Below are positions 24,963 to 36,118 of a stretch of 64,000 nucleotides of DNA, piece after piece (positions within the stretch are counted from its first letter, which is position 1; each line of letters begins with the position of its first letter). The notes below the pieces were generated by a model. It made no database searches, was not told the DNA's origin, and worked only from the letters and a program-made list of their open reading frames with translations. Source of the stretch: Hexactinellida sp. DTS-2022 (Eukaryota; Porifera; Hexactinellida); assembly GCA_028753945.1 (NCBI GenBank), contig JAPNXP010000007.1, positions 2,170,001 through 2,234,000 of the forward strand, read 5' to 3'. Made by a program: the position numbers and the translations under genes.

Positions 24963-25577
24963 GTTTCGACAGACTGACGTACGTAGACACTCCTCTAAAT
25001 GTTCTTAGGAAGCACTTGTCTACATACCAGAGTAGTATATTTCTTTTTTGAATTAATTAAATATACTTCAACTAATTATCTTCATTTACATATATAAATT
25101 CAATCAAAATTATGAATAGCAAATTGCTCTCTGTAATGCTTAGCAGCCCAGTGTCCCAAATTCCCAATTCTTCAATTACAATTGGTTCATCCATAAGTTG
25201 GTCAATAGGCGAATCGTCCTGCATTGGTTGCTTCCAAACTATAGCCATATTATGTAGCCATTCTTTAATAAATAAGAGATTCACAAAACATTGTAGCCAA
25301 CAAATATTTATGTAAATATTTAGGTATATTTAACTATATTATTATTTGAGGCCGATTCCAAACTCCAAGAGAATAGGAATTGAGTGAAATAAAATTAAAA
25401 GTAAAAAAGTTCATACTTAAGTTCAAACTTAACTAAGTTTGAACTTAAGTTTGAACTTAACTCTTAGTGAATACGACTTAAGTTCGAACTTAACTAAGTT
25501 TGAACTTAAGACTTAAGTTCGAACTTAAGACTTAAGTTCAAACTTAGTGCTTAACTTCTTAGTGAATACGGCCCCAG

Positions 25578-26756
25578 GCTATTCTACTAATCATTTGAAA
25601 ACCATTATTCAAGAGGATGATGTAGCTTTAATCTTTGGCTCAGATAGCATGGTAAACAAGCTCCCAGATTTTGCTTATATTCAGTTTGATGGCACCTTCA
25701 AACTCATCCCTCGAATATTCTTACAACTCTTCACGATATTTGTTGAATTTAATGGTCACTCCCTTCCAGCACTACACATCCTAATGACCAGAAAAACTGA
25801 GCAATTATACACAGCTGTACTCTCTTCAATTCGCGAATTGATACCATGTTTTATTCCAGTGTTCGCGTTTGGTGATTTTGAAATCGCTCCAAGAAATGCT
25901 TTGAAAGGAATTTCATTCGATCATTGGATGCTGGTTTCACTACACCAAAGCGCTTTATGAAAAGGTTCAGAAACTGGGCTTGACATTATTGTACAAGAAA
26001 AATCACTCTTTTCGAAAATGGATCCGTTGATTAATGGCACTACCTTGGTTACCTGAAGAAGAGATATACCCTGTCTACTTATTGTTAGAATTACCAATCA
26101 CTGATTTACTTGATGCTGAAAAGAATCTGGTGAAGGCATTTAGAACATATTTTAACAGGACATGGCTAAGTGGAAATAACAATTTATCAGTGTTTTATTA
26201 TGAACAAGCCACAAATAATGGAGCTGAATCGTATCACAAAACACTCAAGTCCTACATGAAGATTCCTCATCCTAATATTTGGAGATTTATGGAAAGTTTG
26301 AATAACATAATTACAGATTATGATATTGAATTTCAAAGGTTAACCAATGGTCTGGCTACTACAAGAGGAACTAACTACAATACAAGGACGAAATTAATTC
26401 GAAGAAAAGAACTAAGAGAAAATCTTATTAATCAGACCTGCACTTCTCTACAATATGTTGATGCAATGCCATCGACAATTGGTAAGGAGAACCTTAATCC
26501 AGCAGAACCGTTAACTGTGCCCATTGATAGTGCTGTATCTCACGCCGTACTGGATTCTTTTGAAGGTGAGGATGACCACAATGATGATCAGTGTCATGTA
26601 TGTTTACCAGCCAGATCAGAAAACTTTGCTCTATTACATGACCATTGTGTACATGCAGGATTTTTCGAATCTTGTGCCAACCATGTATTTGAACTTCAGG
26701 CCGACTGTCCAATTTGCAGGAGCAAAATAAATGGAGTTTTGAAAGTTTTCCAATAA
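25578..26756 (+). pseudogene. MULE transposase DDE core with C-terminal RING finger
   Basis: The core has IQFDGTFKLIPR (first Asp, about 25680), FAFGDFEIAPRNAL (second Asp, about 25870) and the NNGAESYHKTLKSYM block with the Glu (about 26217-26260). These are the MULE DDE residues. Between them GCWFHYTKALYEKVQKLGL reads in a neighbouring frame, so one base is out of register near 25900-25925. A TGA lies just before MALPWLPEEEIYP at 26034. The final 60 residues (26580-26756) read CHVCLPARSENFALLHDHCV then SCANHVFELQADCPICRSKI, a C3HC4 RING-type finger of the kind seen in IAP and MDM2 proteins. RING domains usually recruit ubiquitin-conjugating enzymes; its role here is unknown. Confidence 0.75.
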
Positions 26757-27264
26757 TTATAGTCAAGTCAGATTTCTTCTTCACTCTTTTTCACTAATTT
26801 ACATCTTCAATTTTACTATTTACAATAATTTTATTCATCTCCTTGTGTTTCGTTTACTCTCCATTAAAATTCTTAATTATTTTATTCAATTAAGTATTTT
26901 ATCTAGTATACTATTAAGAAATTTCAATCTGTGTGTATGTCACGCTCTGATAATTGTATACGTTATGTTTACAATAACCAATAATAAACCATACTTAAGT
27001 ACAAAGTACAACAACAATATTATTCTGGGGTAATCGAGTATGCTGATTCCGAAAATGATACTGTTGGAATCACATGATTAATAATTGTCATTGTTTAGGT
27101 ATACGTACAAATTAAACAAAGATATAGACATATTAGAGAGAATCTGAATACAGATTTGAATTCAACTCAAGAAACTAGTCTAGAAAAGTATTCATTTATG
27201 CTTGATGAGATTAAAAGTGAAAATCTGTTGACTCGTGTAAATTACCTTATGACAAATTTCGGAT

Positions 27265-27365
27265 TCGAAATACTCGTAGGCCAGATTCCGAAATCAGGCG
27301 TAGGACAGATTCCGAACTCAGGCGTAGGACAGATTCCGAACAGTTTGGTCGTAGGACAGATTCCG
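27265..27365 (-). repeat. MULE right subterminal array
   Basis: Four inverted copies of the same unit found at 22714-22990: 'cgtaggacagattccgaa' with spacers ctcagg, tcagg and cagtttggt. It forms the right subterminal repeat of the MULE and is shorter than the left array. Confidence 0.85.
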
Positions 27366-27706
27366 GTAATATCGTTGTACAGAATCAGGCGACTCATTCT
27401 GTACTAGTAGATAATGAATTTGGGAAGCAGTGAATTGAATGTAATAAGTATATATAAAATGGGTTTCAAAGTGATAATTATGATTGAAAAATAAAACATT
27501 AGACCAAATAGCGCACAATATACTTACTTATTGATTCTTTTTAATGTCATACTTTGTAGTAGATATAGATATATGCCTTATGCCAGTGGTCATGCTAAAT
27601 TTGCTTTCACTAGTGAATATAATATACACCCATAATCACTATATCGCGTATTTCGTATTTAAAGTTGAATAGCTTGTATATATCTAATGTGTCTAATGAA
27701 TAAATA

Positions 27707-27893
27707 CAGTGGAGCTTCCCATAACGGACACTCCAAATAACGGACAACCTCTAAATAACGGACAACCCTCGTGGCACGGATCTATTTGTTTAGCATATGT
27801 CTTATAGAAAAGCAACCTCTAAATAGCGGACAACTTCTAAATAACGGACAACGGTTCCGGTACCAAGGTGTCCGTTGTTCAGAGGCTCTACTG
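27707..27893. mobile_element. TA-flanked MITE, CAGTGGAGCTTCCC family
   Basis: Left end CAGTGGAGCTTCCCATAACG and right end cgttgttcagaggctctactg are imperfect inverted repeats with TA on both sides. 'aaataacggacaacc' repeats in the middle. A pogo-type element. Confidence 0.8.
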
Positions 27894-27899
27894 TATACT

Positions 27900-28090
27900 G
27901 AAATTTCAATACTATTGATTTAGAATTGATTTGAAAAGACACAAATGATTTAGAATTGATTTGGAAAGACACAAATGATTAGAATAGATTTGAAAAAGAC
28001 AAAAATGATTATAATTGATTTGAAAAAGTCACAAATGATTTTGAATTAATTTGAAAACACAAATGATTGCGAATTGATTTGAAATTCACA
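27900..28090. repeat. Minisatellite, about 33-bp unit
   Basis: Around five degenerate copies of 'gatttagaattgatttgaaa' followed by 'agacacaaat'. No coding potential. Confidence 0.8.
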
Positions 28091-28288
28091 AACAAAATCA
28101 AAATCAAATCCATCTTGATTTTTCTGAAGTAAATCACAATCAAAATCATACGATTTAGATGTTACCATTTCAAAATCAAAAGGAATTGTGTAGTGTGTGA
28201 TTTTGGAATCCGAAAATCTAAATCAAAATCATTGAAATTTTAAGTTTTACAAAATTAATGATTTTTAAATTTCGCTGGAATTTATAAA

Positions 28289-28574
28289 CAGTCAACTCCC
28301 GTTATAATCAATTCGGATATACGAAGCACCTGCTTATAACGAAGTCATTCAATGGTCCGGAAACCCTTCTATCTTATTACATTATTAAACTTCGGTTACA
28401 ACGAAATGGATATAACGAAATCCGTTTATAATGAACTCCGGTTACAACGAAATTCATCTTGTAGAACCCTTTTAAGATCGAACTCAGGTTATACCGAACT
28501 CCGCTTATTACAAACTCCGCTTATAACGAAATGAAACTACGGTCACGAGCAATTCGTTATACGGGAGTTGACTG
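28289..28574. mobile_element. pogo-type MITE, CAGTCAACTCCCG family, second copy
   Basis: Same termini as 10175-10506. The right side keeps TA; the left flank reads AA, a probable mutation. Confidence 0.85.
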
Positions 28575-28877
28575 TATTTACTTTTCCAAGTTCATGGGTA
28601 ATGTTATGATTCAGTACTATATATCATGCGATAACTATATTTCGGAATTGAATTGATTCTGAATTCCAGTAAATATGTAAAATTCATTAATCAAGATCCC
28701 TCTATCCATTCTGAAATTTTTAGATCAATAAGTTTATTTACTGTATTGTTTGTCGACGAATTCTTTTTTATTTGTTCACGAAATTCTTTGTTTCTTACGT
28801 AATTCTTTGTTTGTTGACGATAAAACCTGAGGTATGAATGAACATATGCTCTAAATCGTGCCGATGCGTGCTCTTAA

Positions 28878-29076
28878 AGGTATGCTGGAAATGGTTCGAA
28901 AAACCAAAACCGGAAATTGTTCGAAAAACCAAAATAGGAAATAGTTCGAATTTTTTAGTGTTGCTACACCATGGATTTGAGAAAATCCCGGCTTGAATCC
29001 ATGGTCCAACAATACAAAAATGAAATTCGAACTATTTCCTATTTTGAAAAATTCGAACCATTTCCGCATTACCCTC
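28878..29076. mobile_element. TTAA-flanked foldback MITE, piggyBac-like
   Basis: Flanked by TTAA on both sides (28874-28877, 29077-29080). Ends 'aggtatgctggaaatgg' and 'ccatttccgcattaccctc' are inverted. Most of the element is self-complementary around an inner 'ccatggatt' palindrome. TTAA duplication is the piggyBac signature, but the ends were not matched to a known family. Confidence 0.6.
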
Positions 29077-29166
29077 TTAAATTGATACGATTTTTTTTTA
29101 AAGAATTAATGAGCCAATCAATACAAATTGTTTTTAGATCCTTGAGTGTAGAGAAAGTGAAGTATG

Positions 29167-29682
29167 TGTTGCAGAGTATTATAGAACACAGTGAGTACGC
29201 GTACACACCATTTATGTTTGGTGTGTAGTACACTGTGTACGCTTACTCACCAAACTGTAGTGAGTACACGTACACCCTAAATGCTAATTTGTTTGTTAAG
29301 AGTATTTTTCATGTAATGAGTTGTTTCACGCTTGATTTATGTAAAACCTCTGAATATAGTTATTAAGAAGCTGGAAATCATGAAGTGAGATATTAAGGGA
29401 TTCTAAAGAGAATTATAATCAATAACTTAAACTTCATCTGAAATGTATTACGGCTTCTTAATTAACTATATTCAGAGGTTTTGCATAAATTAACTTATTG
29501 ATTGAGACAATAATTATTACTTAATATAAATCAGCTTAGAATCGAAGAAAACAGCTTTGAATAGCTTAGAAGCTTAGAGCTTAGAATCCCAGAAAACAAC
29601 CCATAACATGAAAGTTACTCTAACACACAAATTACATTTAGGGTGTACGCGTACTCACTAAGTTGTCTATTACACTGCAACA
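29167..29682. mobile_element. MITE with gtgagtacgcgtacac ends and inner hairpin
   Basis: The sequence gtgagtacgcgtacac near 29191 is mirrored by gtgtacgcgtactcac near 29643, with a further direct copy near 29253. Outer 'tgttgcag' / 'ctgcaaca' are also inverted. A second hairpin lies inside, 'aacctctgaatatagtta' (29345) against 'taactatattcagaggtt' (29463). Exact ends and superfamily are uncertain. Confidence 0.55.
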
Positions 29683-29731
29683 TATACACGTATATAGAGG
29701 TTTGTGTTTTAATAGTATATCTATCTATTTA

Positions 29732-30130
29732 TCTATACTAATAAGACACATGGGTAGGTGTGTGTGTGTGTATATTTGTTTATATGTTCCGACTTGATTG
29801 AAGAGACTGGGCGTTTTTCCAAATTTGATTTTTGGCATATAGGTGTAACTTTTGGCACCCGACAACAACTTGAGGTTTCCACTCAAAATTTCTCACACTT
29901 CGCCAAGTTATGACGTCATTGTCACATTTTGAGAACCCTGAAAATTCACTTAATCGGAATAATTCGCGCCTCTAGAGACAAAAATCTGAAATTTAATCTA
30001 ATGATGCGGACATGTAGATTACACCATATTCCAATATGCTTACTCATTATCACATGGTGACGTAATCACTAAATTTCATATTATTAAAATTATAATAATT
30101 AAGCATATTTACGCTCTATAATCATTGATA
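29732..30130 (+). mobile_element. Helitron copy, 5' part
   Basis: Begins TCTATACTAATAAGACACA and continues with the same sequence, in the opposite direction, as 31956-31455 (tatatgttccgacttgattg; gacgtcattgtcacattttg). Helitrons start with TC, which fits. The 3' hairpin and CTAG end are missing; similarity fades after 'atttacgctctataatcatt'. Confidence 0.6.
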
Positions 30131-31454
30131 AATTTATAATAGTTAATTCATTACATATCCCGTCTATTTTTCAGAATACTAAAAAGTTGGAATACGACCA
30201 ACGTTGGCTAACAATACGTCAAATATAAAGTTAAGGACACAAAAGCTTCTTTTGGAGTCCTTTCGAAAAAATGTTGCAAAGGATATTTTAGCTTATAAGT
30301 GAAACTGGCGTAATCCACGCTAATCCAGTGCTTCATCATGGCATCGAAGTAAGAAATTCGGAGTTAAATAAATATAGTTTTATAAAATTATTTAATGTCG
30401 AAACTACAACGAGCCTTTCACATGTCAAATATCTTTTAATTAATGCGATTCTTTCCTGTACCGTTCTCGGAGTAAGTTACAACCAAAGGTTCCCTCAATG
30501 CGGTAGTTTTTTCCGAAATGTCTAGTCAAAGGTTAGAAGAATTACTACAACATTTTCCAATTGACGTACTTCAATTTAATGGAGGTTACTGATATTCTAT
30601 AATTCCTTATTGTTTAATGCTTACTTATTATTTATTTATTTATTTATGAAGTATCATTGCATTTCTGTGTTTGTTTTTATGTCTAGAATTGAATTTAGGA
30701 GGTTTATCCTCGGGACCAGGGTGTAATTTATTATTCGTAAACCATTACTAAAAGAATTACTTTATTTATCGACAATATGCTCAAAAGTGGAGCCCATCTA
30801 TTGACAACCTAATCCAAAATAGACTCAATATGTCGACAAACTTCCAAAATGGAATCAATCTATCGACTACCTTCCAAAGACGCCCACTAAAACGGAGTCG
30901 ATCTAACGAAAACTCGCCAGTTTCGATCTGACCACAGCAAGAGAATTGGACCTAATATGCATGCCTCCCCCCTACCACCCCTAAAACATTAAGCAATGAT
31001 TTCACATAGCTCTAGACATAGAGCATGTGGATAAGGTCATCGATTATTTAGTGCATGTTTGTGATATCTGAGAAATATCGTGTTTGCCGTTAATCCTACT
31101 ACAATTTGAATTCATTTTTTTAATGAAAAAGTGGAAGGTACAATACCATGACATGAATCATTGCCAATAAGACACATCTAATTTCCTTCTTATAATTATC
31201 TTCAGATTTTCTACTATCTCAGCTTCATATATTAAATAAATTATATACTTATTTTGTCTTGTAAACGATTTTGTGTGCCACTTTATGTTTTAGTCCTGCC
31301 TAATAAATTTCATCGTTCTATCACTCAATATTATGAGATTTACTGGGGGTGTGATACTTGCTACTTTAAATACAATGACATGGATGATTCATTGCTATGA
31401 GATTTACTAGCACTGCTATTATTTTTCATCTTTTTTATCAAGAACTATTCTCAA
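30131..31454. other. No gene seen
   Basis: AT-rich sequence with short frames only. No domain, repeat family or RNA gene is recognised. It lies inside the presumed 26 kb intron of the host gene. Confidence 0.5.
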
Positions 31455-31956
31455 ATAGCGCTTCGCTTGCTAGGTCACTTCGCGGCAGAACACAACCACA
31501 CACCAATCGCTTCGCGGTTGATGTGTGGTTTATACACCTCTAACAATGATTACAAAGCGAAAATAGGCCTAAATAGTCAAATTTAACAATATGAAATTTT
31601 AATGATTATGTCATCATGCGATAATTACTCAGCATATTGGCAATCTGGTGTGACCAACGTGTACTCATCACCATGTTCTATTAAATTTTCAGATTTTTAT
31701 CTCTTAGAGGGCGCGAATTATGTGCGATTAAGTGAATTTTCAGGGTTCTCGAAATGTGACAATGACGTCATAACTTGTCGAGGTGAGATAAATTTTGAGT
31801 CGAAACCTCAACTTGTTGGCGGGTATCAAAGGTTACCACTATATGCCAATAATTTCATTTGGAAACCGTCCACTTTCTTCAATCAACTCGGAACATACAA
31901 ACAAATATATACACACACCCACATATACACCCAGCCTTGTGTTTTAATAGTATAGA
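31455..31956 (-). mobile_element. Helitron, short non-autonomous copy
   Basis: On the minus strand it starts TCTATACTATTAAAACACAA. It ends with 'gcgaagcgctAT', preceded by a GC-rich block with 'gacctagcaagcg', the family 3' hairpin region. The last bases are CTAT instead of CTAG. It is about 500 bp with no coding capacity. The open frame at 31602-31955 on the other strand is a chance frame. Confidence 0.7.
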
Positions 31957-32372
31957 TATATTAATTATTCTGAAATTGAACATTTTAATAAACAAATGAT
32001 AACATCAGTGATAGTAAAATCTCATGTAGTAAAATCCCATGTTAGTAAAATATCATACAACATTCACATGGATAAAATTCATGTTCAACATGTTAGCTCA
32101 AATATATTGTGGGGGGGAGGGGATATTTGGTCCAACTTAATTCCTGCTGATCTTACGACAGCTCATTCTAATTTTTGGTGTCAAGTGTACATTAATAATT
32201 ATGGTTTATATCTCTCGTTTATTGAATTGTTATTTACTGACAAGTAATTGAACTAACTGGTCAAATCATATAGATTTTGATTAAAATTCATTTTCCAAAT
32301 CTTCTCATGTTTAAATTGATTAAGTATTTTGGTTAACCCCTTGATTTTGCTCCTTAGTCCATTCGAGATGTA

Positions 32373-32673
32373 CAGTTGAAAGCGGTTTTTTTCTAACCAT
32401 TTCTTTGCAGGTTAGAATTGTTAGAATAAACAGATTGTAAGAATAAATCTATAGTTAGAATAAACCGATAATTAGAAAAAAAATTCTTGAAAATACTAGT
32501 CAAGTTGGATTTATTACACCACAAATAGTTAGAATTAACCGATAAGTTAGAATAACCCGAGTTAGAAAAAACCGATAGAAATTGAGTATAATAACGAATT
32601 AAATAATAATTGCACTAAAAATTGGTTAGGAAAAACCTATAGTTAGAATAACCCGGTTTCAACTTTTCAACTG
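32373..32673. mobile_element. TA-flanked MITE, CAGTTGAAA family
   Basis: Ends CAGTTGAAAGCGG and ccggtttcaacttttcaactg are inverted, with TA on both sides. The interior repeats 'ttagaataaaccgat' several times. The open frame before it (31996-32247) has no recognisable domain. Confidence 0.8.
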
Positions 32674-33227
32674 TACTTAAATTTTATCATCCTGAAAGAA
32701 CATGTTTAGCTAATATAACGCTACATTTGAATTTGTGATGATGTACACTGCCCTACCAAAAGTATCGTACTACATCACATTCCCGTACATAATCAAACTA
32801 TGTTCATTCTCAAATCCGGAAACAAACAATAAAAATGGAACAGCTTTATTAGTCGTTTTATAATTCTCTGGAATGATAATTCCATTTGGCGTTTTAGCAG
32901 TGTTTCATCTAGGCGTGCGCGACGCGGCCTCCAGGCTCGTAATTTTGAAAGAAAACCTTTCTAGGCGCGAGATAATCGAGAGGTGCTACCATATACGTAA
33001 TATATATTTCGTATAAAATGCACATTATTATAGACTCACTATTTTAAAATTTCTTATGTACTCCGAAATCTTTTGTCCATTCTTATCAAGAAAAATAATT
33101 GGTTTGCGATTGGACCTTTAAAGTAGTCCCAGAACTGTTCTTCCAGTTATATTAAATTCACGCTGCTTAGTATTATCATGCGTTTATTATGCATTACTAT
33201 CCAATCAAGAAGAAACTACCTATAATT

Positions 33228-33310
33228 AGAGGTGCACCGGATCCTGGATCCGGATCCGGCCGCATTTCCCCATTTGTGGTGGATCCGGAATCCGGCCGGA
33301 TCCGAATCTG
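33228..33310. repeat. GGATCCGG-rich MITE fragment
   Basis: Begins 'agaggtgcaccggatcc' and continues with repeated 'ggatccgg' / 'ccggccggatccg'. This resembles the end of a hAT-type MITE. Only a short piece is visible. Confidence 0.4.
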
Positions 33311-33447
33311 TGTGTGTATCAACTATTTAATTGATTTTATTAATCAATATGTAACTTCTAATTACTTACAAAAAAAATTCTATTGTGACATACTCTACGC
33401 CAATTCAAATTTATTTTAATTTATGAAGTAACAGGAGACATAAGCTA

Positions 33448-34006
33448 CACTAACCAGCCAAAAGTATTTGAACAATAAGGATTTCATGCACACACATTAC
33501 TCCTCAGGTAACTTATTAACGGCTATCTAAACTACTCTGAAATGACTATAAATATATTATTATATATATAAATTGCAAAATATTGTGATTTCTATTCAAT
33601 TTTGAAAAAATCACGAAGTGGCATAAGTGTTTCTGCCACGTGCCACTTGTGGCATAAGTGGCACAAATGGAAATGTGGCTGTATCACAGCAGAAAATATT
33701 CAGATTGATTTGAAATTAAGCACTTAGAGTAATTAAGCCATGTGGAATTCAAATCTGCTATCAGAATTAATATATTAACATTGCATCTTAATGATAACCA
33801 ATTAATTATTTAATTAGCTAATTATATATTTAATGAGTTTAACGCCTCCATAAAATGTAAATTCGAAAATTTTGCTATTTTATTATACTTTACAAATCGT
33901 TTCATGTAAATATCCATTTTGTAACATCTACTAATGTTATTATGCTGGTATAACCTCAAATGTCGGAATACCAATTATTGCTGTTCAAATACTTTTGGCC
34001 GGTTAG
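33448..34006. mobile_element. Tc1-like MITE, CTAACCGGCCAAAAG family
   Basis: Left end 'cactaaccagccaaaagta' after TA is mirrored by 'acttttggccggttag' at the right. The centre has a palindromic block 'gtgccacttgtggcata' / 'agtggcacaaatgg'. Pieces of the family also occur at 4246, 6740, 16400, 36803, 47049 and 54763, so it is the most common family here. No coding capacity. Confidence 0.75.
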
Positions 34007-34135
34007 CACTAACCGGCCAAAAGTATTTGAACAGCAATAATTTGTATTCAGACATTTGAGGGTATACCAGCATAATAACATTAGTAGATGTTCCATTAGG
34101 TAATCAAATGGTGATATATCACAATTTTAAAGGGT
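34007..34135. mobile_element. Truncated, inverted copy of the Tc1-like MITE
   Basis: Begins 'cactaaccggccaaaagta' exactly where the previous element ends. It repeats that element's right arm in reverse for about 90 bp, giving a nearly perfect palindrome centred at 34007. It stops near 'ttccattaggtaatcaaatg'. Confidence 0.7.
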
Positions 34136-34193
34136 GTTATGTATGCCTTGATATCATGATCCTAACTTCCAATATAATAATAACTAGCGCGCT

Positions 34194-34240
34194 ACTCTAG
34201 CGAGGCCGCTTCGTGACCTAGCAAGCGCCTCCCTCAAATG
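34194..34240 (-). mobile_element. Helitron 3' end fragment
   Basis: Reads, on the minus strand, into 'gcgcgCTAG' followed by T, with the 'gacctagcaag' block seen at 17575 and 31475. Truncated after about 45 bp. Confidence 0.5.
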
Positions 34241-35237
34241 GGAACCCTTTTGGTATAAAGACAAAGTAAATATGTATTCATTTATCAATAATTGAATTAT
34301 ATAACATATACATATCTTAAATTAACCACAACCGTTAAAGACATCAATTTAAAATATTTCTAAGAATTAAGAAATATGGATTAGACACTTTGGATTTCCA
34401 TGTGGACCAGCTATTATTTCTGAGAACCGGGCAAATTTAGGGGCACGCTTCGGACCACAGTTCCGGATAAGGGAGGTTGGAGTATATACATTATAAATAT
34501 TTTAGAAGAATTTATGATTAATTTCCTCCAGCATTAGTGAAAAGAGTGTAAGGCTAAATAAATTGAGCTGGTTTGTCAAGTATTCTCTGGGATAACATAA
34601 TAATGTTATAACTATAATTGAATGATAGACAATGTGGAGGATTTAATTCTAGGATAAATACTTCTCTATACATTTCAAGTCAAATTGAAAGTAAAATTTG
34701 AATTATTGTAAGACAAAGTAAACAAGCCAAACTAAAAACATACTTTTTACCTTAGGAGGGAAAAATAATGTTTTTTTGATGGTTTACTGGTATATAAAAC
34801 ATCAAACAACCAAGTTTAATAGAGTCCGTTTTTGAATACAATTTTAAATTTATTCCCATTTCATGCATTCGCAGTCGAAAGTTGCAAAAACACAATATAT
34901 TCTTTTCACAGTTTAGTTTAACTAGAGTGTATATTTTAAATGAACCTTTTTAACATGCAAAGCGGATAACATAGTGATTTTCGAAGGAGAATTATATTAT
35001 TTAATAGTAAATATGTAATCTTAAGTTTTCTTTGAGACATAAAATATAGTATATAGATTTTCCTTTAAGTAAGGTACATTTAAACGATTAAAAGTATGTA
35101 TATGTACTTACAAGAAAAATTAAATAAGCGAAAAAAACAGATTTTGGAATAAATGTAGCAGTGCATGGCCTACTTAATATACGGCTATATATGTCGCCGA
35201 GAAGGCAATAAAACAAAGAGGCCAGTTTCTAATTTTC
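34241..35237. other. No gene seen
   Basis: AT-rich. No recognisable frame, repeat or RNA gene. Confidence 0.5.
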
Positions 35238-36118
35238 AAAATGGAGAATTGATATTTATTCGAATAATTAGCAATGATAGAGCTGAAAAGTGTATTAAAA
35301 TTATATAGGAATATTGTATCCAGGTATACATAGCACCCTCCAGAATTGTGATATGTCATCATCTGATGACGTTATGGATATTTTGGTTGCGAATTATCTT
35401 GTTTTTCTATCATACTTTAAACATAGTTAAACGCGTTATAAATGTTCAAAATTGGAACATGGTTATACCCAGAAGTAGTAGAATAAAATATATCGAAATT
35501 ATAAATGGAATGTTTACACATTCCTCGGTTGCCATGGAAAATGTATATTTCCTAAAATGTGCCATAACTCAAAAACTATGAATGTTATGTAAACTAAACT
35601 GGTATTGATCTGTCCGGAATAGGTCACTTCCTATTCATCGATAATACATTTTATATGCCTAACTTCAATAATTTTTGAGATAATGAGATAATTGACACTT
35701 AATTCATTATTAGGTAATGACTCACTATCTCACCTATTCCGGACAGATCAGTACCAGTTTAGTTTACATAACATTCATAGTTTTTGAGTTATGGAACATT
35801 TAGGAAATATAAATTTTCCATGGCAACCGAGGAATGTGGCAACATTCCTTTTATAATTTCGATATATTTTATTCTACTACTTCTGGGTATAACCATGTTC
35901 CAATTTTGAACATTTATAACGCGTTTAACTATGTTTAAAGTATGATAGAAAAACACAATAATTCGCAACCAAAATTACCATAACGTCATCAGATGATGAC
36001 ATATCACAATTCTGGAGAGTGCTGTGTATACCTGGATACCATATTCCTATATAGTTATAATACACTTTTCAGCTCAATCATTGCTATTATTGGAATAAAG
36101 ATCAATTCTCCATTTTTC
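35238..36118. repeat. Long foldback palindrome
   Basis: The left arm (35238-35625) and right arm (35731-36118) are inverted copies about 390 bp long and roughly 90 per cent alike, with a spacer of about 105 bp. The inner junctions are 'gatctgtccggaataggt' and 'acctattccggacagatc'; the outer ones contain 'atggagaattgat' / 'atcaattctccat'. It could be a foldback DNA transposon, a long-arm MITE or an inverted duplication. I see no target duplication and no coding sequence. Confidence 0.85.

Larger units (their letters stand above)
23678..25574 (-). mobile_element. PIF/Harbinger-type element with Myb/SANT gene
   Basis: Ends GGGCCGTATTCACTAAGAAG and cttcttagtgaatacggccc are perfect inverted repeats. 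The 3-bp target duplication CAG lies at 23675-23677 and 25575-25577. Long inverted ends of about 150-180 bp consist of stacked ttaagttcgaacttaa palindromes. Inside is one intact Myb/SANT gene on the minus strand. No DDE nuclease is seen, so movement would depend on a transposase elsewhere. It interrupts the MULE. Confidence 0.85.
22703..27393 (+). mobile_element. MULE (Mutator-like) element with subterminal arrays
   Basis: Inverted subterminal arrays (22714-22990 and about 27265-27365) enclose a transposase with FLYWCH-like, DDE and RING parts. The sequence TCATTCTGT flanks both ends (22694-22702 and 27394-27402), a 9-bp candidate target duplication of the size MULEs make. A Harbinger element (23678-25574) interrupts it. 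The transposase has one frame change and one in-frame stop in its second half, and the join across the Harbinger site is also out of frame. The element looks fairly young but inactive. Confidence 0.7.

Noticed and set aside
31602-31955. Open frame of 117 codons
   Set aside because: It spans a non-autonomous Helitron in reverse, with no recognisable protein family.
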